Source: Streptomyces sp. BK208
GTDB lineage: Bacteria; Actinomycetota; Actinomycetes; Streptomycetales; Streptomycetaceae
Direction: 5' to 3'
Assembly (NCBI RefSeq): GCF_004364245.1
Contig: NZ_SOAV01000019.1
Span: forward strand, 55,196 to 119,195
DNA: 64,000 nt
Shown here: piece by piece, positions 7,576-15,314 of the stretch
Position numbering within the stretch: the first letter of the stretch is position 1
Layout: every line of letters begins with the position of its first letter
Position numbers and translations under genes: made by a program
The notes under the pieces: generated by a model
What the model was told of the DNA's origin: nothing
Database searches by the model: none
What the model saw: only the letters and a program-made list of their open reading frames with translations

Positions 7576-8429
7576 TAGGAGAGCGCCATCTCCATGGAGA
7601 TGGTGTCCCACAGGGCGTCGAACCAGTTCTGCGACTCCTCCACGAACATCGCCTCACGGTGACCGGCGCGCCTGCGGAACGAGAACAGCAGCGACTGGGA
7701 GCCGAGCGCGTCGTACATCTCCAGCGTCCGGCCCTCGTACTCCTCCTCGCGCCGCGTCACCCGGTAGTAGCCGAAGAGGGCTTCCTCGCCGTTGAGCAGG
7801 TAGAGCTTGGTCGGCGGGGTGAACGGCAGGGTGCGGAAGGCCACCCGCACGTCGACCTGGCGGCTGACCTTCCGCACGCCGTGCAGGTTGTGCCGGAGCA
7901 CCCGGGCGTGCGCGTCGCGCATCTCCAGCCAGCGGCGGTGGACCGGGTCGTGCGCGTCCTCCCCGACCAGGACGGGGAAGGCCAGGGCGATGGCGCTCGA
8001 CGGCACCAGCACCCGGAACTCGATCGCCTCGGGCTGGAGCCGCCCCTCGTGGATCAGGCGGAGCGGCTCGCTGAGCGCCATCATCAGGGTCTCCGAGGTG
8101 TGGCACACGACGTCGATCCGCACCCGTGGCGCGGCGAACGCCTCCGCCAGGCGCGGCCCGAGCGAGACCGCCGTCGGCTGCGGCTCATCGCCCCGGACGG
8201 GGGCGGGCTCGGCGATCCGGGGCGGGCTGCCCTTGCTGACGTTGGTGAGCAGCCCGTCCTCCTGGAGCGCGCGCAGCGCCTGGCGTACGGTGCCGCGCTC
8301 CACGCCGAACTCCTCGGCCAGTTCGGCCTGGGTCGGCAGGCGGTCACCCGCCTTGAGGTCTCCCCCGCCGATCCGCTCCCGCAGGACGTCGGCGATCTCC
8401 TGGGACGAAAGCCTTCTGCTGCCGTTCAC
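7575..8429 (-). CDS. devA: GntR-family developmental regulator DevA
   Basis: The protein is 284 residues from GTG 8429, the codon best spaced from AGGAG; GTG 8435 and TTG 8456 are alternatives. It has an N-terminal winged helix of GntR type (LPTQAELAEEFGVERGTVRQ, about residues 32-51) and a C-terminal effector domain with strands such as LYLLNGEEALFGYYRVT. This does not look like the HutC or FadR sugar/acid-binding folds and may belong to the phospholipase D-like class found in some Streptomyces GntR proteins. S. coelicolor DevA is required for aerial hyphae and represses itself. Inverted repeats in the divergent region (8515-8552) and upstream of the next gene are candidate binding sites. 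Confidence 0.8.
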   Translation of the reverse strand: MNGSRRLSSQEIADVLRERIGGGDLKAGDRLPTQAELAEEFGVERGTVRQALRALQEDGLLTNVSKGSPPRIAEPAPVRGDEPQPTAVSLGPRLAEAFAAPRVRIDVVCHTSETLMMALSEPLRLIHEGRLQPEAIEFRVLVPSSAIALAFPVLVGEDAHDPVHRRWLEMRDAHARVLRHNLHGVRKVSRQVDVRVAFRTLPFTPPTKLYLLNGEEALFGYYRVTRREEEYEGRTLEMYDALGSQSLLFSFRRRAGHREAMFVEESQNWFDALWDTISMEMALS

Positions 8430-8514
8430 GGACACGTTCTCCTGAGTCACGACCAAACGCTACAACTTCGGCCTACCTACCGGGAGTTGATTGAAACTTG
8501 TTTACAGATGGAAG

Positions 8515-8552
8515 CCAAGTGGGAACAACATAGCTAGAGTTGGTTGCCAACT
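8515..8552. promoter_or_regulatory. operator module, copy 1, between devA and the first micro-membrane gene
   Basis: CCAAGTGG at 8515-8522, then 15 bp, then the inverted repeat AGTTGG-TTG-CCAACT at 8538-8552. The same three blocks with identical spacing recur at 8946-8983. A weaker relative, AGTT-N6-AACT at about 8485-8498, lies closer to devA. DevA is the obvious candidate binder, but this is inferred from position only. Confidence 0.65.
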
Positions 8553-8637
8553 TATCCCGGTTGGCGGAAGTTTACCTTCCCGAAGACGCGAATCCGAGGA
8601 CTTCCGGCCGCCCGAACTTCCCGAAGGGGGGAAGACC

Positions 8638-8826
8638 ATGCCCGTCCTGACCCTAGTCTCCGCGGTCTTCGTCATCGCCTTCGAGCAGATCGTCCAGTGG
8701 CGGTACGGCGTCACCGGAATTGTCGGCCTGCTCCTGCTCACCATAGGAATCAAGGCCAAGAGCCCCTCCGTCAGCTCCGCGGGAGCGGTGCTGCTGGCTC
8801 TCCTGGTCGCGGGTTCCGCACTGTGA
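8638..8826 (+). CDS. micro-membrane protein (62 aa) with FEQxVQWRYG motif, copy 1
   Basis: A 62-residue, almost wholly hydrophobic protein with two predicted membrane helices (about residues 3-18 and 28-60) flanking a short polar motif, FEQIVQWRYG, then GIKAK before the last helix. The start is ATG 8638 behind GGGGGGAAG. A clear paralogue is encoded 215 bp downstream, and the two share the polar motif, length and upstream operator module. A 14-bp hairpin follows the stop codon. I do not recognise a characterised family. Position next to devA and shared operators suggest developmental or envelope-stress expression. Confidence 0.75.
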   Translation: MPVLTLVSAVFVIAFEQIVQWRYGVTGIVGLLLLTIGIKAKSPSVSSAGAVLLALLVAGSAL

Positions 8827-8829
8827 CCC

Positions 8830-8873
8830 GGGACGGGCGGGCCGGAGGGACACGACTTCGGCCCGCCCGTCCC
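8830..8873 (+). terminator. 14-bp perfect hairpin after micro-membrane gene 1
   Basis: GGGACGGGCGGGCC at 8830-8843 pairs exactly with 8860-8873 across a 16-nt loop. It starts three bases after the stop codon. No U-tract follows, as is common in this genus. It should isolate the first micro-membrane gene from the second. Confidence 0.75.
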
Positions 8874-8945
8874 GCAGCGCTTCGCGCCACCCACAACTTC
8901 TCGCCATCCTGCGGTAGTTCACCGAAAGGTGGTTACGAGTCTCTT

Positions 8946-8984
8946 CCAAGTGGAGATACGTAGCGGTAAGTTGGCAGCCAACTT
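8946..8984. promoter_or_regulatory. operator module, copy 2, upstream of the second micro-membrane gene
   Basis: CCAAGTGG at 8946-8953, 15 bp, then AAGTTGG-CAG-CCAACTT at 8968-8984, a 7-bp-arm perfect inverted repeat. Block order, spacing and core sequence are identical to copy 1 although the intervening bases differ. The motif has been conserved while the rest diverged, which indicates selection. Confidence 0.68.
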
Positions 8985-9040
8985 GGGCAACGTGGTCGAT
9001 CCTCACAAGGGTTGGCCACCACGGTGACAGGGGGTCCACC

Positions 9041-9226
9041 ATGCCGCTCATCGCCATCGTCGTCGCCGCTCTGGCCATCGGGTTCGAGCAGCTCGTGCAA
9101 TGGAGGTACGGGCCGATGGGCATCATCGCGTTCGTCGCGCTCTCCATCGGCATCAAGGCGAAGAACACCGTGATCGGCGGTGTCGGTGCGGTGATCCTCG
9201 TGATGCTGCTCGCCCAGTCCGGCTGA
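9041..9226 (+). CDS. micro-membrane protein (61 aa) with FEQxVQWRYG motif, copy 2
   Basis: A 61-residue paralogue of the protein at 8638, sharing FEQLVQWRYG, the GI that follows, and GIKAK. Both membrane helices are conserved in place while the hydrophobic residues have been exchanged freely, so the polar stretch is the constrained part and probably the functional contact. The start is ATG 9041, preceded by AGGGGG. The gene ends just before a strong hairpin. The function is unknown. Confidence 0.75.
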   Translation: MPLIAIVVAALAIGFEQLVQWRYGPMGIIAFVALSIGIKAKNTVIGGVGAVILVMLLAQSG

Positions 9227-9237
9227 ACCGACGTCCC

Positions 9238-9284
9238 GACCGGCCGGGCCCCCTTCCGGAGGGGAGCCGGGAGCCCGGCCGGTC
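9238..9284. terminator. bidirectional hairpin between convergent genes
   Basis: GACCGGCCGGGC at 9238-9249 pairs perfectly with 9273-9284, and a smaller CCCC/GGGG hairpin nests in the loop. It lies between the second micro-membrane gene and the convergent acetyltransferase and can serve both. Confidence 0.7.
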
Positions 9285-9303
9285 GGCAGGCACCACGCAC
9301 GAC

Positions 9304-9330
9304 AACCACAACCACAACCACAACCACAAC
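9304..9330. repeat. AACCAC hexanucleotide repeat
   Basis: Four and a half copies of AACCAC (plus a partial ACAACC before them) sit in the non-coding gap between two convergent genes. It looks like a slippage microsatellite. No function is evident. Confidence 0.7.
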
Positions 9331-9413
9331 TGAAGAGCACCACCAGCACGACAGCACGTCAGCACGCGCTACGGATGCGCACGTCCACCCGTCACCGGCG
9401 GAAGGGGGTCACC

Positions 9414-10667
9414 TCAGAACATGTCCGGGCACCATGGCCGCCTGGACGTACGCAGCAGGGCGTCGACCACACGGGCGGCGCCCGCTCGTTCTTCCCGCAC
9501 CCGGCCGAGCGCGGTCAGCCGCACGGCCGACTCGTCACCGAGCCACAGCGCCGCCAGGTCCCCCACGTCGAGGGCGAGATCGGCGCTCTCGGTGGTCCGC
9601 GTGCAGGACGCCCCGTCCGGGCCCGCCTCCAGCCGCCGGCGTCCGCCGGTCAGCCCTCCGCCGTCCGCGACCTCCAGCACCACCGAGCCCCGGCCCTCGT
9701 ACGTCCGGGACTCCAGCGCCGCCGCGACGTCGAGGATCCGCACCCACAGCCAGTCCGCCTGCGTGGTGATCCGGGCCGCGCGCGGGTCCGGCAGCAGGTG
9801 CGGGAGCAGGTCGTCCGGTGAGCGCCAGCCGCTCTTCACCGTCTGGACCCAGTCGATCGAGCACAGGAAGTGCCACAGCGCGCGCTCGGCGGCCGGCGTC
9901 ACACCGATCAGCCAGTCGACGGTCGCCGTGTTCAACGGCTGCTTGGCGTCCCAGCGGTCGTCGGTCCGGTACGAGGCCATGCCCTCGACCTCGCCGTCCG
10001 CCGAGCGGTACAGGGCGTAGTAGGGCTCGGTCCACGGCGCGCCGCTGAAGTTCGCCACGCCCGTCCGGTACTCCCACCACCGCTCCGTCCGGCTGACCGC
10101 GCCCGGCTGGGCCCGGCGCAGCCGCTCGTGCAGCCCGGGTCCGAGCCTGCGCACCTCGTCACCGTCCACGAGGTCGATCCGGCCGCCGTCCTCCGGGACC
10201 GCCCGGCGCGGGTCGAGACCGGCGCGGGGCACGTCGACCGTCCACTCGGTCATCGTCGTGGCGGGCCCGAAGCCGTACCGGCCGTAGATCGGGTACTCCG
10301 CCGCGATCAGCGTCGCGACGACGTCTCCGCGCTCCTTCGCCGCCGCCAGGTCCTGCGCCATCATCCGGGTGAGCAGGCCGCGGCGGCGGTGGGTCGGGGT
10401 GACGGTGACGTTGGAGACCGCGTCGGCACGGACCGGGCGGCCCCCGACGGCCGTCAGCTCCTGGTCGAAGGACCGGAAGGTGGCGACGCAGCGTTCCCCG
10501 TCGAAGGCACCGAGCGACCGGCCCGGCACGAACTCCAGGCGCCGGGCGTCCAACTGCTCGGCGGCGACGAGCGGCGGTTGCAGGAACCCGGTGTTCAGGG
10601 CCCGGTTCCAGTCGGGGAACTCGGCCTCGGTGATGGGGCGTACGTCGATCTCGGTGCGGCGGCTCAT
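9414..10667 (-). CDS. Eis-like GNAT N-acetyltransferase
   Basis: The 417-residue protein has the three-part Eis layout: an N-terminal GNAT domain with the acetyl-CoA loop VTPTHRRRGLLTRMMAQDL at about residues 76-94, a second degenerate GNAT-like domain, and a C-terminal sterol-carrier-like domain. It ends in WCPDMF; a free C-terminal carboxylate after a Met-Phe pair is typical of Eis, where the terminus takes part in catalysis. Eis enzymes acetylate aminoglycosides and other polyamines at several positions. The start is ATG 10667 with a modest GGTGAG site. The frame stays open far upstream but that part is the shadow of the asparaginase gene. Confidence 0.88.
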   Translation of the reverse strand: MSRRTEIDVRPITEAEFPDWNRALNTGFLQPPLVAAEQLDARRLEFVPGRSLGAFDGERCVATFRSFDQELTAVGGRPVRADAVSNVTVTPTHRRRGLLTRMMAQDLAAAKERGDVVATLIAAEYPIYGRYGFGPATTMTEWTVDVPRAGLDPRRAVPEDGGRIDLVDGDEVRRLGPGLHERLRRAQPGAVSRTERWWEYRTGVANFSGAPWTEPYYALYRSADGEVEGMASYRTDDRWDAKQPLNTATVDWLIGVTPAAERALWHFLCSIDWVQTVKSGWRSPDDLLPHLLPDPRAARITTQADWLWVRILDVAAALESRTYEGRGSVVLEVADGGGLTGGRRRLEAGPDGASCTRTTESADLALDVGDLAALWLGDESAVRLTALGRVREERAGAARVVDALLRTSRRPWCPDMF

Positions 10668-10726
10668 ACGCTCACCGTAGGTCGGCGCCCCCGTCGGCGT
10701 CGCGGGGATTAGCGGCGTCCGGAGAG

Positions 10727-11746
10727 TCAGAAGGCCGCCCGGACCTCCCCCACCTCCCGGTCTCCGCCCAGCAGGGGCGCCCGGCCGATGCGGTCGACGA
10801 CCGGGCCGTCCACGCCCAGCAGGGCCAGCGCACGGGCCAGCACCGGGCCCAGCGCCCGGCCCGCGCCGTCCTCGATCTTGAAGGCGAGGGCGCGGCCGTC
10901 GGGCAGGGCCACCGCCTGGACGGCTTCGGCGCCCATCTTGGAGAGGGTGCCGGGCACCTCGCGCATCAGCCAGGTGTCGGCGCGGCGGCTGCCGGCGACG
11001 TACTCGGGGTGGGCGCGCATCGCGTCGGCGACCCGGCGCTCGGCCGAGCCGGCCTCGGCGGTGACGAAGGAGCGGAAGGCGCGGGCCAGGCCGACCAGGC
11101 TGATCGCCATCAGCGGCGCCCCGCACCCGTCCGTGCCGACCGCGGCGACCGGCTCGCCCGCCGCGTCCTCCACCACCTTGTGGATGATCCGCTGGAGCGG
11201 GTGCTCGGGGTCGAGGTAGCTCTCCAGCGGCCAGCCCCGCTGGGCGCAGACCGCGAGCATCGCGGTGTGCTTGCCGGAGCAGTTCATGGTGACGCGGTCG
11301 GGCACGGCGCCCGACGCCAGGTACGTGTCGCGCTCCTCGGCGTCCAGCGGCTGATCGGGCGGGCACTGGAGCAGCGCCGGGTCCAGGCCGTACTCGGCCA
11401 GCATCTTGCGGACCAGGTCCCGGTGAAACGGTTCTCCGGAGTGGCTCGCGGCAGCCAGCGCCAGCCGCTCCCCCGCGAGGTCGAGACCGGCCCGCAGGAC
11501 GCCCGCCGCCTGCATCGGCTTGTTGGAGGAACGCGGGAAGACCGGTGCCGTCACCTCCCCCAGCGCCAGCTCCACCGCTCCGTCGGCGCCCAGCACGACC
11601 AGGCTGCCCCGGTGCCGCCCCTCGACGAACCCGGACCGGACGACCTCGGCCAGGACGGGCGGCACGACGGGCGAGAGGGCGGAGGTGGGTGACGACTGGT
11701 TCGCAAGCGGCTGCTGCGACGGCTGGGGCGACTGGGGCGCGGGCAT
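10727..11746 (-). CDS. asparaginase II family (ReAV-type, class 3) L-asparaginase
   Basis: This 339-residue protein has the zinc-dependent Rhizobium-type asparaginase signatures. There is an SxxK pair (S73, K76 in RSSNKPMQ), AASHSGE at 99-105, NCSGKH with C156 and K159, and GTDGCGAP with C208. These correspond to the double Ser-Lys tandem and the Cys/Lys metal site of that enzyme. It should hydrolyse L-asparagine to aspartate and ammonia in the cytoplasm. The first about 27 residues are Gln/Pro/Ser-rich and probably disordered, so a later start is possible. It is unrelated in fold to the E. coli type I/II asparaginases. Confidence 0.9.
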   Translation of the reverse strand: MPAPQSPQPSQQPLANQSSPTSALSPVVPPVLAEVVRSGFVEGRHRGSLVVLGADGAVELALGEVTAPVFPRSSNKPMQAAGVLRAGLDLAGERLALAAASHSGEPFHRDLVRKMLAEYGLDPALLQCPPDQPLDAEERDTYLASGAVPDRVTMNCSGKHTAMLAVCAQRGWPLESYLDPEHPLQRIIHKVVEDAAGEPVAAVGTDGCGAPLMAISLVGLARAFRSFVTAEAGSAERRVADAMRAHPEYVAGSRRADTWLMREVPGTLSKMGAEAVQAVALPDGRALAFKIEDGAGRALGPVLARALALLGVDGPVVDRIGRAPLLGGDREVGEVRAAF

Positions 11747-11833
11747 CGGCGGTGGCCTTCCGGAACGGGCGACCCCCCGCGGCGACGGCCCGGGATCACC
11801 GGACCCCGGAGGCGGCGCGAGGCCGCCCCCGTG

Positions 11834-12490
11834 TCACACGAGCAGGTCGTCGACTTGTGCTTCCCCTTCACGGTACCGGCGTGCGATCTCCGCGCCGCAG
11901 CCGTCCGCGGTGCGCTGCAACCGCTGCCGGCTCCGGGAGACCTGCTGCTCGTAGCGCACGAGCCGCCCCATCCCCGCGGTCAGCTCCAGATCGGTGCGGG
12001 CCGTCAGGTCGGACAGCTCCACCTCGCCGAGCATCTCCGCGGCCAGCCGCCGGCACTCCTCGCTGCGCGGAGTGGCCAGCGTCACGTGACGGGCGGAGGA
12101 GCGCTGCCGCGCCGGCGCGTCGGCGAGGATCTCCGACAGCCGCTCGACCACGGACCCGGTCGCCGCGGTGGTGACCACGGACGAGGGCGACGCGGACCCG
12201 CGCCCCGCCAGCTCCGCGCGCAGGATGTCGATACGGCCCTGCAACAGCCGCCGTACGTAGCTGAGGTCGGCCTCCTCACGCTGGGCGTCCCGGCGCAGCG
12301 TGCGCAGCTCCGGCAGGCTCAGCGCGGTCAGGTCGTGCTCCGCGGAATCCCCCGGCAGCGCGGGGCTGTCCGTGCGCTGCACGGGCGGCCTGGGCGACTC
12401 CGGGCCGCCCGGTCCGACCGGACCCCCGGGGCCACCCGGACGTGTCAACGCGGCAGTCCCGAACGACTGCCCCGTACTCGGTGTGCTCAT
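11834..12490 (-). CDS. rsiG: RsiG, c-di-GMP-binding anti-sigma factor for sigma-WhiG
   Basis: The 218-residue protein begins with a disordered Pro/Gly-rich segment and continues as a helical hairpin. Each helix carries the E-x3-S-x2-R-x3-Q-x3-D c-di-GMP motif: residues 73-88 (E73, S77, R80, Q84, D88) and 181-196 (E181, S185, R188, Q192, D196). Two antiparallel copies of this motif are the hallmark of RsiG, which sequesters sigma-WhiG when loaded with a partially intercalated c-di-GMP dimer and so delays sporulation. The start ATG 12490 has GAGG just upstream. All ten motif residues are intact, so ligand binding should be retained. Confidence 0.95.
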   Translation of the reverse strand: MSTPSTGQSFGTAALTRPGGPGGPVGPGGPESPRPPVQRTDSPALPGDSAEHDLTALSLPELRTLRRDAQREEADLSYVRRLLQGRIDILRAELAGRGSASPSSVVTTAATGSVVERLSEILADAPARQRSSARHVTLATPRSEECRRLAAEMLGEVELSDLTARTDLELTAGMGRLVRYEQQVSRSRQRLQRTADGCGAEIARRYREGEAQVDDLLV

Positions 12491-12669
12491 GTGCCTCAAC
12501 CGTCCCCTCGCCCGGCGCCTGGAAGCATGGTGCCACCCCGCATGGCCGCTATGTGACCGAGTGCCCCCGATCGGCCCCGATCGGCCCCAGATGGGGGGTT
12601 ACGGAGCGATACGAAACCCCGCACGGGCCCGCCCGTACCGGCTCCGGGGACGCACGGCATCATGACGGG

Positions 12670-13095
12670 ATGCGTGCAGTGGTGCAGAGGGTGGACGGCG
12701 CGAGCGTCGTCGTGGACGGCGAGACCGTGGGCGCGATCGAGGGCGAGGGCCTGTGCGTCCTGGTCGGGGTCACCCACGACGACACCGAGGAGAAGGCGGC
12801 GCAGCTGGCCCGCAAGCTCTGGTCGGTGCGGATCCTGCACGACGAGAAGTCGTGCAGCGACCTCGACGCCCCGCTCCTGGTCATCAGCCAGTTCACCCTG
12901 TACGGCGACGCCCGCAAGGGCCGCCGCCCCACCTGGAACGCCGCCGCTCCGGGCGACGTGGCCGAGCCGCTGGTCGACGAGGTCGTCGCGCGGCTGCGCG
13001 CCCTGGGCGCGACCGTGGCGACGGGCCGCTTCGGCGCGCAGATGCGGGTGTCCCTGACGAACGACGGCCCGTTCACGGTCCTCCTGGAGGTCTGA
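12670..13095 (+). CDS. dtd: D-aminoacyl-tRNA deacylase
   Basis: A 141-residue DTD protein, the usual full length. It begins MRAVVQRV and contains the two catalytic cross-dimer motifs: SQFTLYGD near residue 78 and the Gly-cisPro type motif NDGPFTVLLEV at the C-terminus. It removes D-amino acids, and glycine mischarged on tRNA-Ala, in the cytoplasm as translation quality control. The gene is divergent from rsiG across a 179-bp gap that contains a tandem CCGATCGGCC repeat near 12568-12590. Confidence 0.95.
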   Translation: MRAVVQRVDGASVVVDGETVGAIEGEGLCVLVGVTHDDTEEKAAQLARKLWSVRILHDEKSCSDLDAPLLVISQFTLYGDARKGRRPTWNAAAPGDVAEPLVDEVVARLRALGATVATGRFGAQMRVSLTNDGPFTVLLEV

Positions 13096-13131
13096 ACCGG
13101 CTCTCGGCCCGGCCCTCCTCGGCCCGGCTCG

Positions 13132-14097
13132 CTACGGCTCGACGACCGTCTCCTGCGCGGCCGCCGTGTCCTCGGCCGTCAGCCGGGCGTCCACCGGCAC
13201 GTTCCGCTTCACCAGGGCGAGGGCGACCGGGCCCAGCTCGTGGTGGCGTACGGACGTGGTGACGAAGCCGACCTTCCGGCCGTCGGGGCCGTCGTCGGCG
13301 AGGCGGATCTCCGCGCCGTTCGGCGGCAGGTGCACCTCGCTGCCGTCCAGGTGCAGGAAGACCAGCCGGCGCGGCGGCTTGCCGAGGTTCTGCACCCGGG
13401 CGACGGTCTCCTGCCCGCGGTAGCAGCCCTTCTGAAGGTGCACGGCCGTGCCGATCCAGCCCAGCTCGTGCGGGATGGTCCGGTGGTCGGTCTCGAAGCC
13501 GAGACGCGGGCGGTGCTGCTCGACGCGCAGCGCCTCGTGGGCCAGGATCCCGGCCGCGGGCCCGGCCTGGGCGGCGAACGCCTCCAGCTCCTCCCGCGGC
13601 AGGAACAGGTCACGGCCGTACGGCGTCTCGCGGACGGCGGCGGAGTCGGGGGCCTGGGCGATCGAACCGGCCGGCAGGTGCACCACGGCGGTGTCGGCGG
13701 TGCGGTCGGCGACCTCGACCCGGTAGAAGAACTTCATCGACTCCAGGTAGGCGATCAGCGCCTCCTGGGTGCCGGGCTCCACATGGGCCCAGACGGTCGC
13801 GCCGTCGTCGACGAGGTACAGGGCGTGCTCGATGTGGCCGTTCGCGGAGAGGATCAGCGCCTCGGTGGCCTGGCCGGCCGGCAGGTCGCTGACGTGCTGG
13901 GTGAGCAGCAGGTGCAGCCAGCTCAGCCGGTCGTCGCCCGTCACGGTGACGACACCGCGGTGGGAGAGGTCGACGAAGCCGGTGCCGTCGGCGAGGGCAC
14001 GCTGCTCGCGGAACAGGTCGCCGTAGTGGGCGGCGACGCCTTCGTCCACACCCTCGGCGGGAACGGCGCCGGGCAGGGACAGCAGGGGGCTCTTCAT
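13132..14097 (-). CDS. ygfZ: YgfZ/GcvT folate-binding iron-sulfur cluster protein
   Basis: This 321-residue protein has the GcvT-like fold and the family motif KGCYRGQETV, whose cysteine is the YgfZ hallmark, followed by AR...NLGKPPRRLV. YgfZ helps assemble or repair Fe-S enzymes in a tetrahydrofolate-dependent manner. It ends 36 bp from the convergent dtd gene and starts just 20 bp after the nur stop codon, so it is probably co-transcribed with nur. Confidence 0.9.
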   Translation of the reverse strand: MKSPLLSLPGAVPAEGVDEGVAAHYGDLFREQRALADGTGFVDLSHRGVVTVTGDDRLSWLHLLLTQHVSDLPAGQATEALILSANGHIEHALYLVDDGATVWAHVEPGTQEALIAYLESMKFFYRVEVADRTADTAVVHLPAGSIAQAPDSAAVRETPYGRDLFLPREELEAFAAQAGPAAGILAHEALRVEQHRPRLGFETDHRTIPHELGWIGTAVHLQKGCYRGQETVARVQNLGKPPRRLVFLHLDGSEVHLPPNGAEIRLADDGPDGRKVGFVTTSVRHHELGPVALALVKRNVPVDARLTAEDTAAAQETVVEP

Positions 14098-14117
14098 ACG
14101 CCCAGCCTACGACTCGC

Positions 14118-14555
14118 TCACGACTCGGTAGTTGAACCCTTCAGGGAACAGCTCTCGCACCGGCCGAAGATCGCGAAGTGCTTCATGTCGGTGTCGAAGC
14201 CGAACTGCTCGCGCAGCTTGGCGGTGAAGTCGGCGGCCACCGACACGTCGGCCTCGATGACGTCGGTGCAGTCCCGGCAGACCAGGTGGATGTGGTGGTG
14301 CCGGTCGGCCAGGTGGTAGGTGGGCGCACCGTGCCCGAGATGGGCGTGGCTGACCAGCCCCAGCTCCTCCAGCAGCTCCAGCGTGCGGTACACGGTGGAG
14401 ATGTTGATCCCCGACGCCGTCTTCCGCACTTGGCCGAGGATGTCGTCGGGGGTCGCGTGCTCGAGGGTGTCCACGGCTTCGAGCACCAGCTGCCGCTGGG
14501 GCGTCAGCCGGTAGCCGCGCTGCCTGAGGTCGCTCTTCCAGTCGGTGCTCACCAC
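14118..14555 (-). CDS. nur: nickel-responsive Fur-family repressor Nur
   Basis: A 145-residue Fur-family protein with N-terminal winged helix and C-terminal dimer domain. The histidines of the two metal sites described for S. coelicolor Nur are all at the expected positions: H33, H86, H88, H90 for one site and H70, H72, H126 for the nickel site. C93/C96 and C133/C136 form the extra CxxC pairs. Nur represses the iron superoxide dismutase gene and nickel uptake when Ni is bound, and indirectly raises nickel superoxide dismutase. The start is a GTG (14555), directly followed by a second GTG. Sequence and residue numbering agree closely with the S. coelicolor protein. Confidence 0.93.
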   Translation of the reverse strand: MVSTDWKSDLRQRGYRLTPQRQLVLEAVDTLEHATPDDILGQVRKTASGINISTVYRTLELLEELGLVSHAHLGHGAPTYHLADRHHHIHLVCRDCTDVIEADVSVAADFTAKLREQFGFDTDMKHFAIFGRCESCSLKGSTTES

Positions 14556-14570
14556 ACCACGAGTCTAGGA

Positions 14571-15146
14571 CTACTTGAAGAAAGCGATCCCGTCGTCCGG
14601 CATGTCGTCCGGCAGGGCCTTGGCCCAGCGCTCGACGTCCTCCGGGGTGACGACCTTCTTCAGGTGCGCCGACATGTAGGGGCGCAGCTCGACCTCGGGG
14701 GTCTGCTTCTCGCCGACCCACATCAGGTCGCTCTTGACGTAGCCGTACAGCCGCTTGCCGCCGGTGTACGGCTCAGAAGCCGCCGTCCGGGCGACCGCGT
14801 CCGTGACCAGGTCGATCTGGGGCTTCTGGTCGGCCAGCTCGCCGTACCAGATCTCGATGACGCCGTCGTCGCGGACCATCGTGACCTCGACCTTGCGGTC
14901 GGCGTCGATGCGCCAGAAGCCGTGCTCGGACTCCAGGGGACGGACCTTGTTGCCGTCGTTGTCCAGCACCCAGGTGTGCGACTGGTACTCCAGGAAGTCC
15001 CGGCCGTCGTGGGTGAAGGAGACCTCCTGGCCGAAGTTGCACTTCTCGGCGCCGGGGAAGTCGTGCACGCCCGCACCGGCCCAGTCGCCGAGCAGGAAGG
15101 CGAGCGGGACGAGGCCCTTGTGCAGGTCGGACGGGATCTCGATCAT
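14571..15146 (-). CDS. nitrobindin-like heme/fatty-acid-binding beta-barrel protein
   Basis: The 191-residue protein opens with PLAFLLGDWAGAGVHDFP, the Gly-x-Trp-x-Gly signature of nitrobindin (formerly DUF1794, THAP4-like), and continues as an all-beta barrel. Family members bind heme b through a C-terminal histidine and isomerise peroxynitrite or bind NO. I do not see the usual near-terminal His in the tail DGIAFFK; a HLKK lies further in. Heme ligation is therefore uncertain. The gene lies 15 bp upstream of nur on the same strand. Confidence 0.8.
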   Translation of the reverse strand: MIEIPSDLHKGLVPLAFLLGDWAGAGVHDFPGAEKCNFGQEVSFTHDGRDFLEYQSHTWVLDNDGNKVRPLESEHGFWRIDADRKVEVTMVRDDGVIEIWYGELADQKPQIDLVTDAVARTAASEPYTGGKRLYGYVKSDLMWVGEKQTPEVELRPYMSAHLKKVVTPEDVERWAKALPDDMPDDGIAFFK

Positions 15147-15171
15147 GAGCGGTACTTCCTGGCGTCGGTGA

Positions 15172-15270
15172 TCAGCGCTGGCCCTGGTACAGCTTCTTCA
15201 CGGTCAGACCGGCGAAGGCGAGGACGCCGACGCAGACCAGGACCAGCAGGGCTTCGAAGAAGATCTCCAC
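15172..15270 (-). CDS. 32-residue single-pass membrane microprotein
   Basis: A GTG at 15270 with an excellent AAGGAG site opens a 32-codon frame. It encodes a short acidic/aromatic start (MEIFFEALL), one long hydrophobic helix rich in Val, Leu and Gly, and a basic tail TVKKLYQGQR. Codon use shows GC third positions, as expected for a real gene. It lies 25 bp upstream of the nitrobindin-like gene on the same strand and is probably in the same transcript. The function is unknown; this short form looks conserved in streptomycetes as far as I recall. Confidence 0.65.
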   Translation of the reverse strand: MEIFFEALLVLVCVGVLAFAGLTVKKLYQGQR

Positions 15271-15314
15271 GGGGTGCTCCTTGAGCGGGGGGCATAAACA
15301 GGGCCGACCTCAGC

